DNA from: an uncultured Spirochaetales bacterium
GTDB taxonomy: Bacteria; Spirochaetota; Spirochaetia; Sphaerochaetales; Sphaerochaetaceae
Length of the DNA stretch: 46,617 bases
Direction: 5' to 3'
Assembly (NCBI GenBank): GCA_944390045.1
Contig: CALXOO010000014.1
Location: 1 to 46,617 of the forward strand
Below are positions 42,984-46,617 of this stretch, piece by piece. The translations under genes and the position numbers were made by a program. How positions within the stretch are numbered: position 1 is the first letter of the stretch; each line of letters starts with the position of its first letter. The notes below the pieces were generated by a model. The model was not told where the DNA came from, did not search any database, and worked only from the letters and a program-made list of their open reading frames with translations.

Positions 42984-44579
42984 TCACTCCTCGTCCTGAT
43001 CGTCCCTTCTGCGGCTTCTTGCGAAGCTGTCATAACCGTAGGGCTTCACAGCACCTTTCTTCCTGCGGTCCCGGTCATAAGAGTGACTCTGTGCCCTGGA
43101 ACGCGGTCTGTCATTCTGTCCCATGCTGCCGTGCTCGTGGTATGGCCTCTCCTCATCGCGTCTCGGCAATGGCCTCCTGTCATCCTCACGGCGGCGGGGC
43201 CTCGCGTCATCCCTGCTGTACGAGGGCTTCCTGTCATCGTCGCGGTAGCGCGGCCTCTCATCACGGCCGTAGCGCGGCCTGTCATCATCCCGCCTGTAGG
43301 ACGGCTTTCTGTCATCATCGCGGTAACGCGGCCTCTCATCACGGCCGTAGCGCGGTCTGTCATCATCCCGCCTGTAGGACGACTTCCTGTCATCGTCGCG
43401 GTAGCGCGGTCTCTCATCACGGCCATAGCGCGGCCTGCTGTCCTCACGTCTGAAGGACTCTCTCCTGCCGCCTTCACGGTAGCGGGGCCGCTCATCCCTT
43501 CCGGCGCCCCTCGCGCTCCTGTCCTCGCGGACAGTCTCCTCACTGTCATAGGAGGAAACCAGGCGCTCGAAATCCTGGTCTTCGACTCTCTTCACTCTCT
43601 CACCTCTTCCTGTCGGGGCATTGAATACGGCCAGTCTTTCCATTACCCATACTCTGCTGATCCCCCCTCTGTGCCTTGAGAAGCCCACAGGGGCCAGGTC
43701 CTGGCCGGTTTCCACAATTCTGAAGGCCTTCTTGACTCTGGCCTTGTCTAGGGCGAAGGTACTGGAATTGCATGAAAAGATCAAGATGGCGTGATCGCTC
43801 ATGATGCGGGAGAGCATGGCCAGCCAGTCCATGTAATCCTTCTTCACATCAAAAGGTCTCTCCATCCTGTGCGAGTTCGAGAAACTCGGAGGATCGAAGA
43901 TGATGATATCCCATCTGCCTCCCCTCTCAACCTCAGCGCGGACAAAGGGAAGACAGTCCGAGACAACGACATTGTAGCGCTGGCTGTCAGCAAAGCCGTT
44001 GGCTTCCAGGTTGCGCCTGCAGATGTCACTGTAGGTGTTGGACATGTCAACGCTCGTGACGCAGGCCGCACCTCCTGCGGCGGCATAGACTGAGAAAGAG
44101 CCTGTATAGGAGAAGAGATTGAGCACCCTCATGTCGGCGCTTATTGTCCTCACATACTCCCTGACAAGGGCCTGATCCAGGAAAAGGCCGGTGTCGATGT
44201 GGCTAGTCAGGTCTACGATGAAGTCCAGGCCGTGCTCTCTCACCGTGAGTTCCGTCTTCTCCTGACTCAGGAGAGTGTGCTGCTCCAGCCCCTCCCTCTT
44301 GCGCCTGAGCTGGTAGACGATCATGTCGCGCTCCACATAGACCATGCGGTTCACCAGATCGATCACGGCCTCACGGTCCTCATCAGAGAGTCCTCCGTCC
44401 GCATAGTCGACGATCTTTGCCCATCTGCCGAAGAGCTCGACAGTCACGGGCAGCTCCGCCAGGTTGCGGTCGTATATCCTCACGGCACTGCTGTCAGTGG
44501 CCTTCATCCAGCGTCTTCCCTCAAGGGCGCCGGCCTTGACCAGCCTGACAAAGTCCTTCTTAACATATTCCTTAATCAT
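42984..44579 (-). CDS. RlmK-like 23S rRNA methyltransferase with Arg/Asp-rich repeat tail
   Basis: A 531-residue protein. Residues 1 to about 315 are a class I SAM methyltransferase close to the RlmK half of RlmKL and to RlmI, which methylate 23S rRNA. Features are HIDTGLFLDQALVREYV, the SAM loop VLNLFSYTGSFSVYAAAGGA, VDMSNTYSDICRRNLEANGF and the catalytic FDPPSFSNSHRM. No PUA or THUMP domain is attached. Residues after about 315 form a charged, probably disordered tail built of a 26-residue unit (RDERPRYRDDDRKPSYRRDD-like) repeated about five times. The start at 44579 has no clear ribosome site and is divergent from the 44645 gene across 65 bases. Confidence 0.85.
   Translation of the reverse strand: MIKEYVKKDFVRLVKAGALEGRRWMKATDSSAVRIYDRNLAELPVTVELFGRWAKIVDYADGGLSDEDREAVIDLVNRMVYVERDMIVYQLRRKREGLEQHTLLSQEKTELTVREHGLDFIVDLTSHIDTGLFLDQALVREYVRTISADMRVLNLFSYTGSFSVYAAAGGAACVTSVDMSNTYSDICRRNLEANGFADSQRYNVVVSDCLPFVRAEVERGGRWDIIIFDPPSFSNSHRMERPFDVKKDYMDWLAMLSRIMSDHAILIFSCNSSTFALDKARVKKAFRIVETGQDLAPVGFSRHRGGISRVWVMERLAVFNAPTGRGERVKRVEDQDFERLVSSYDSEETVREDRSARGAGRDERPRYREGGRRESFRREDSRPRYGRDERPRYRDDDRKSSYRRDDDRPRYGRDERPRYRDDDRKPSYRRDDDRPRYGRDERPRYRDDDRKPSYSRDDARPRRREDDRRPLPRRDEERPYHEHGSMGQNDRPRSRAQSHSYDRDRRKKGAVKPYGYDSFARSRRRDDQDEE
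43242..43475. repeat. 78-bp tandem repeat in the methyltransferase tail
   Basis: Three consecutive 78-bp units begin at 43242, 43320 and 43398; the first two are nearly identical. Decayed copies extend to about 43164 and 43540. 78 is divisible by 3, so unit gain or loss keeps the frame. The encoded unit is 26 residues, rich in Arg, Asp, Tyr and Pro. Confidence 0.93.
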
Positions 44580-44630
44580 AGCGCGGATGATTGTTCCACA
44601 AATCCTGTTTTCTGTTAAGGTGCTTTGAGC

Positions 44631-44636
44631 TATACT
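44631..44636 (+). promoter_or_regulatory. -10 box of the 44645 gene, leaderless arrangement
   Basis: TATACT ends 8 nt before the ATG at 44645 and no ribosome site lies between. Confidence 0.5.
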
Positions 44637-44644
44637 TCGTACAC

Positions 44645-45109
44645 ATGGAAAGCAGAGAAGCACAGGAGTTCACCCGGAATCTGGAGGACCGGCTCGGCCG
44701 GCGCATCGTCTGGAGGACCTTCGCGACCTGGTACGGATCGAATGAGGGGATTGTCAGAGAATATGGAGTGTATCTGTGCACGCTTGACGACGGGAGCATT
44801 TATCTGGAGGACTTCGAGCGGCTGCCTCAGATTCTGGGCTACCAGATCAGGAGCCGCAACACTCCGAAGTATGAGAAGTATTCGCTCCTCCTGCCTCCAG
44901 GATCGGTCAGGTCAGTGAGCCGCGTCGTGAAAAAGCAGGCCGCAGCCAGCTGTCTTGCAGCCTCACGCATCCCGCTTGCCAGTGCGGGCAGACTCGCTAC
45001 AGCCCTCTTTCCAATTGTTACACAGCTTGAGACAGAGGACGGACGCTGCCTCTATTTTGAACTCATAGACCACAAGGCCTTCATGAGGGCCATCGGAGGA
45101 GACAATTGA
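44645..45109 (+). CDS. Conserved-looking hypothetical protein
   Basis: A 154-residue cytosolic protein I do not recognise. It opens MESREAQEFTRNLEDRLGRR and contains two aromatic-rich stretches: WRTFATWYGSNEGIVREYGVYLCTLDDGSIYLEDF, and a C-terminal segment TQLETEDGRCLYFELIDHK. The middle (RVVKKQAAASCLAASRIPLASAGRLATALFP) is a basic, Ala-rich helix. There is no signal peptide or transmembrane span. It has no ribosome site. It is followed, with a 4-nt overlap, by the phosphohexomutase gene, suggesting a role in the same sugar-phosphate pathway or its control. Confidence 0.7.
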   Translation: MESREAQEFTRNLEDRLGRRIVWRTFATWYGSNEGIVREYGVYLCTLDDGSIYLEDFERLPQILGYQIRSRNTPKYEKYSLLLPPGSVRSVSRVVKKQAAASCLAASRIPLASAGRLATALFPIVTQLETEDGRCLYFELIDHKAFMRAIGGDN

Positions 45110-46458
45110 CTGCATTCAAGGCTTATGACATCAGAGGAGTCTACAACAGGGACTTCAACAGGGAAACCGTATACCGGATCGGCTACTTCCTTCCCCGCCT
45201 TCTGGAGTGCGACCACGTGCTGGTCGGACGTGATGTGAGACTGTCAAGCGATGAGATATTCCAGGCCCTGTGCGAGGGAATAACTGACGCCGGGGCAGAT
45301 GTCTGGAACCTGGGCCTGTGCACCACGCCGATGGTCTACTATGCGACCCGCTACTATGATGCACCTGCCTCAGTCCAGATCACGGCGAGCCACAACCCGC
45401 CTGAGTACAACGGACTGAAGATCAGCAGGAAGGATGCCCTGCCGGTCGGAGGAGAGACAGGACTGAAGGAGCTGGAGGCCATGGTCTGTGACGGAGAGCA
45501 GGCGGTGCCCGGCAGAAAGGGCTCTGTCCTGGACTACACGCAGATAAGGGACATATACATCAGCTACCAGAAAGGTTTTGTACCGGACCTCACCGGTCTG
45601 AGAGTGACAATCGACAACTCAAACGGCATGGCCAATGTCGTCATCAAGGATATCCTGGCCTCATCAGGCGCAGTGATCCGCTATCTCAATGACACGCTTG
45701 ACGGATCCTTCCCCGCCCACGAGCCCAACCCGCTGGAAGTGAAGAACTGCGCCCAGCTCATGGAGGCGGTGAAAGAGGACGGAAGCGATGTGGGAGTGAT
45801 CTACGACGGGGACGCCGACCGCGTCATGTTCACGGATGAGAAGGGAGCCTTCATCCAGCCGGACTACATCACTGCCCTCATAGGATATTACTACTGGAAG
45901 AAAGGCGAAACCGGAGCGGCGCTGCAGGACATCAGGACCAGCAGGTCCACGACAGAATACCTGGAGAAACTCGGCTTCAATGTCACGACCTGGAAGGTGG
46001 GACATGCCTTCGCGAAACTCAAGATACGTGAGATCGGCGGCATCTTTGGCGGAGAGCTTGCAGGGCACTATTACTTCCGCGACTTCGGAAACTGCGACTC
46101 GGGCGTTCTGGCCTCCCTCATAGTGCTGTCTGTCGTCAGCAGCCTGAAAAAGGAAGGCATCCCGCTCTCACAGTTCATGAGCGGCATCATCACATACGCA
46201 AACAGCGGAGAGGTCAACTTCCGCCTCGATCAGAAGGATGAGGCGATCAGTGCCCTGTGCGAGCGCTTCATCGGCAATGACAGCCCCGTCAGGGTCATGG
46301 ACTTCGACGGACGGCGCATAGAATTCCCTGACTGGTGGTTCAATGTGCGCAAAAGCAACACCGAACCCTATCTCAGGATAGTATGCGAAGCACAAAATAG
46401 TGTATTATTAAAGGAGAAGATGGACGAGATCAGGTCAATCATCGCCCGCTTCCACTAA
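45106..46458 (+). CDS. Phosphomannomutase/phosphoglucomutase
   Basis: A 450-residue alpha-D-phosphohexomutase that shifts phosphate between C6 and C1 of mannose or glucose, feeding nucleotide-sugar and cell-envelope synthesis. Four family sites are present: the phosphoserine in VQITASHNPPEYNGLK, the Mg2+ loop IYDGDADRVM, the sugar-binding GGELAGHYYFRDF and the phosphate-binding RKSNTEPYLRIVCEA. The start is a TTG six bases after GGAGGAGA, overlapping the previous stop (TTGA). The alternatives are ManB/AlgC-type or Pgm. The sugar-binding loop cannot settle which. Confidence 0.94.
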   Translation: MTAFKAYDIRGVYNRDFNRETVYRIGYFLPRLLECDHVLVGRDVRLSSDEIFQALCEGITDAGADVWNLGLCTTPMVYYATRYYDAPASVQITASHNPPEYNGLKISRKDALPVGGETGLKELEAMVCDGEQAVPGRKGSVLDYTQIRDIYISYQKGFVPDLTGLRVTIDNSNGMANVVIKDILASSGAVIRYLNDTLDGSFPAHEPNPLEVKNCAQLMEAVKEDGSDVGVIYDGDADRVMFTDEKGAFIQPDYITALIGYYYWKKGETGAALQDIRTSRSTTEYLEKLGFNVTTWKVGHAFAKLKIREIGGIFGGELAGHYYFRDFGNCDSGVLASLIVLSVVSSLKKEGIPLSQFMSGIITYANSGEVNFRLDQKDEAISALCERFIGNDSPVRVMDFDGRRIEFPDWWFNVRKSNTEPYLRIVCEAQNSVLLKEKMDEIRSIIARFH

Positions 46459-46469
46459 AGGAGAAGAAG

Positions 46470-46537
46470 ATGTCAACGACCTGCAGCACGAGGCTGCAGG
46501 CATGAGGAGGAGACTCCGGATGCCTGACATTGACTAG
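46470..46537 (+). other. Two tiny coupled reading frames after the mutase
   Basis: AAAGGAGAAGAAG precedes an ATG at 46470 that opens an 11-codon frame (to 46505). A second ATG overlaps its stop by ATGA and opens another 11-codon frame (to 46537). They lie inside the structured region. The ribosome site looks real, so the first could be the truncated start of a lost downstream gene; the peptides themselves are unrecognised. Confidence 0.3.
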
Positions 46538-46617
46538 CCACAGTGATGAGGCTCAAGCCTCTGAACTACGTTGGTCGGGAATATATAGGCACCAGTGGAT
46601 GTAGCTCTAGTCCACTG
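46480..46617. other. Structured, possibly RNA-coding, region at the window end
   Basis: Four hairpins follow one another: CCTGCAGC/GCTGCAGG (46480-46500); CAGGCAT/ATGCCTG closing a GGAG/CTCC stem (46497 to about 46526); GAGGC-TCAA-GCCTC (about 46546-46559); and CAGTGGA/TCCACTG (46593-46617), which ends at the last base. No long frame crosses it. It looks like a structured RNA or a mobile-element end rather than a gene; the family was not identified. Confidence 0.5.

Noticed and set aside
43242..43475. CRISPR array
   Set aside because: Repeats are directly adjacent with no unique spacers and lie in frame inside a coding region.
46540..46570. Hammerhead-like TGATGA...GAA pattern near the right end
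   Set aside because: The hammerhead core needs CTGATGA and CGAAA; here it is GTGATGA and CTGAAC, and stems I and III are absent.

Overview
The window looks like part of a spirochaete chromosome, probably of the Sphaerochaetaceae/Treponemataceae type. It is moderately G+C-rich and densely packed. The evidence is: exported binding proteins whose signal peptides end in 'FANGAAES' or 'FAGGSAES', a style common in Sphaerochaeta and Treponema; spoVG next to ispE in a non-sporeformer-like setting; rplY(ctc)-pth-tilS next to ftsH; a TrpXYZ-like ABC importer; and a single-chain glycyl-tRNA synthetase. This assignment is inference from gene content, not a database match.

Layout. 1-4.5 kb: a PutP-type Na+/solute symporter (-) diverges from a nitrate/sulfonate-type ABC importer (+) that ends in a strong terminator. 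4.6-7.1 kb: a multi-pass sensor kinase, a NarL-type response regulator and YidD, joined by 4-nt overlaps. 7.2-18.4 kb (all -): uridine kinase and aldose epimerase; ftsH-lepA-lysR; rplY-pth-tilS; tRNA-Gln(UUG); spoVG; ispE with a SMUG-type uracil-DNA glycosylase. 18.4-24.4 kb: a HAD phosphatase, cysK (-), a long-chain acyl-CoA ligase, and an MTA/SAH deaminase plus MtnA pair. 24.4-30 kb (all -): CcdA plus thioredoxin-like protein, and a three-synthetase operon gltX-glyQS-tyrS.

30-34.2 kb (-) holds the most unusual block. A PHP-type phosphoesterase, a RloA/AbiLi-like ATPase, a RloB-like protein, a membrane protein with a LuxR DNA-binding domain and an alpha/beta hydrolase lie in one tightly packed run. 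RloA/RloB pairs are known anti-phage (Abi) or restriction-linked genes, so this is the best candidate for an undescribed defence or stress module. 34.4-36.9 kb (-): a PdxA-like dehydrogenase, a lipoprotein and a small CxxC protein. 37-40.2 kb (+): an extremely acidic small protein and a TrpXYZ-type ABC importer. 40.3-46.5 kb: a MATE exporter (+), a Gfo/Idh/MocA dehydrogenase (-), an RlmK-like methyltransferase (-) with a 78-bp-repeat Arg/Asp tail, an unknown protein and a phosphohexomutase (+). The last 140 bases contain several perfect hairpins and no recognisable gene.

Two genome-wide habits show up. Operon genes overlap by 1-4 nt. Many first genes have a TATAAT-like box only 6-9 nt before the ATG and no Shine-Dalgarno sequence, which predicts leaderless mRNAs. 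No interval longer than 300 bases lacks a gene; the largest gap is bases 1-246. No CRISPR array, complete insertion sequence, rRNA or prophage gene was seen.
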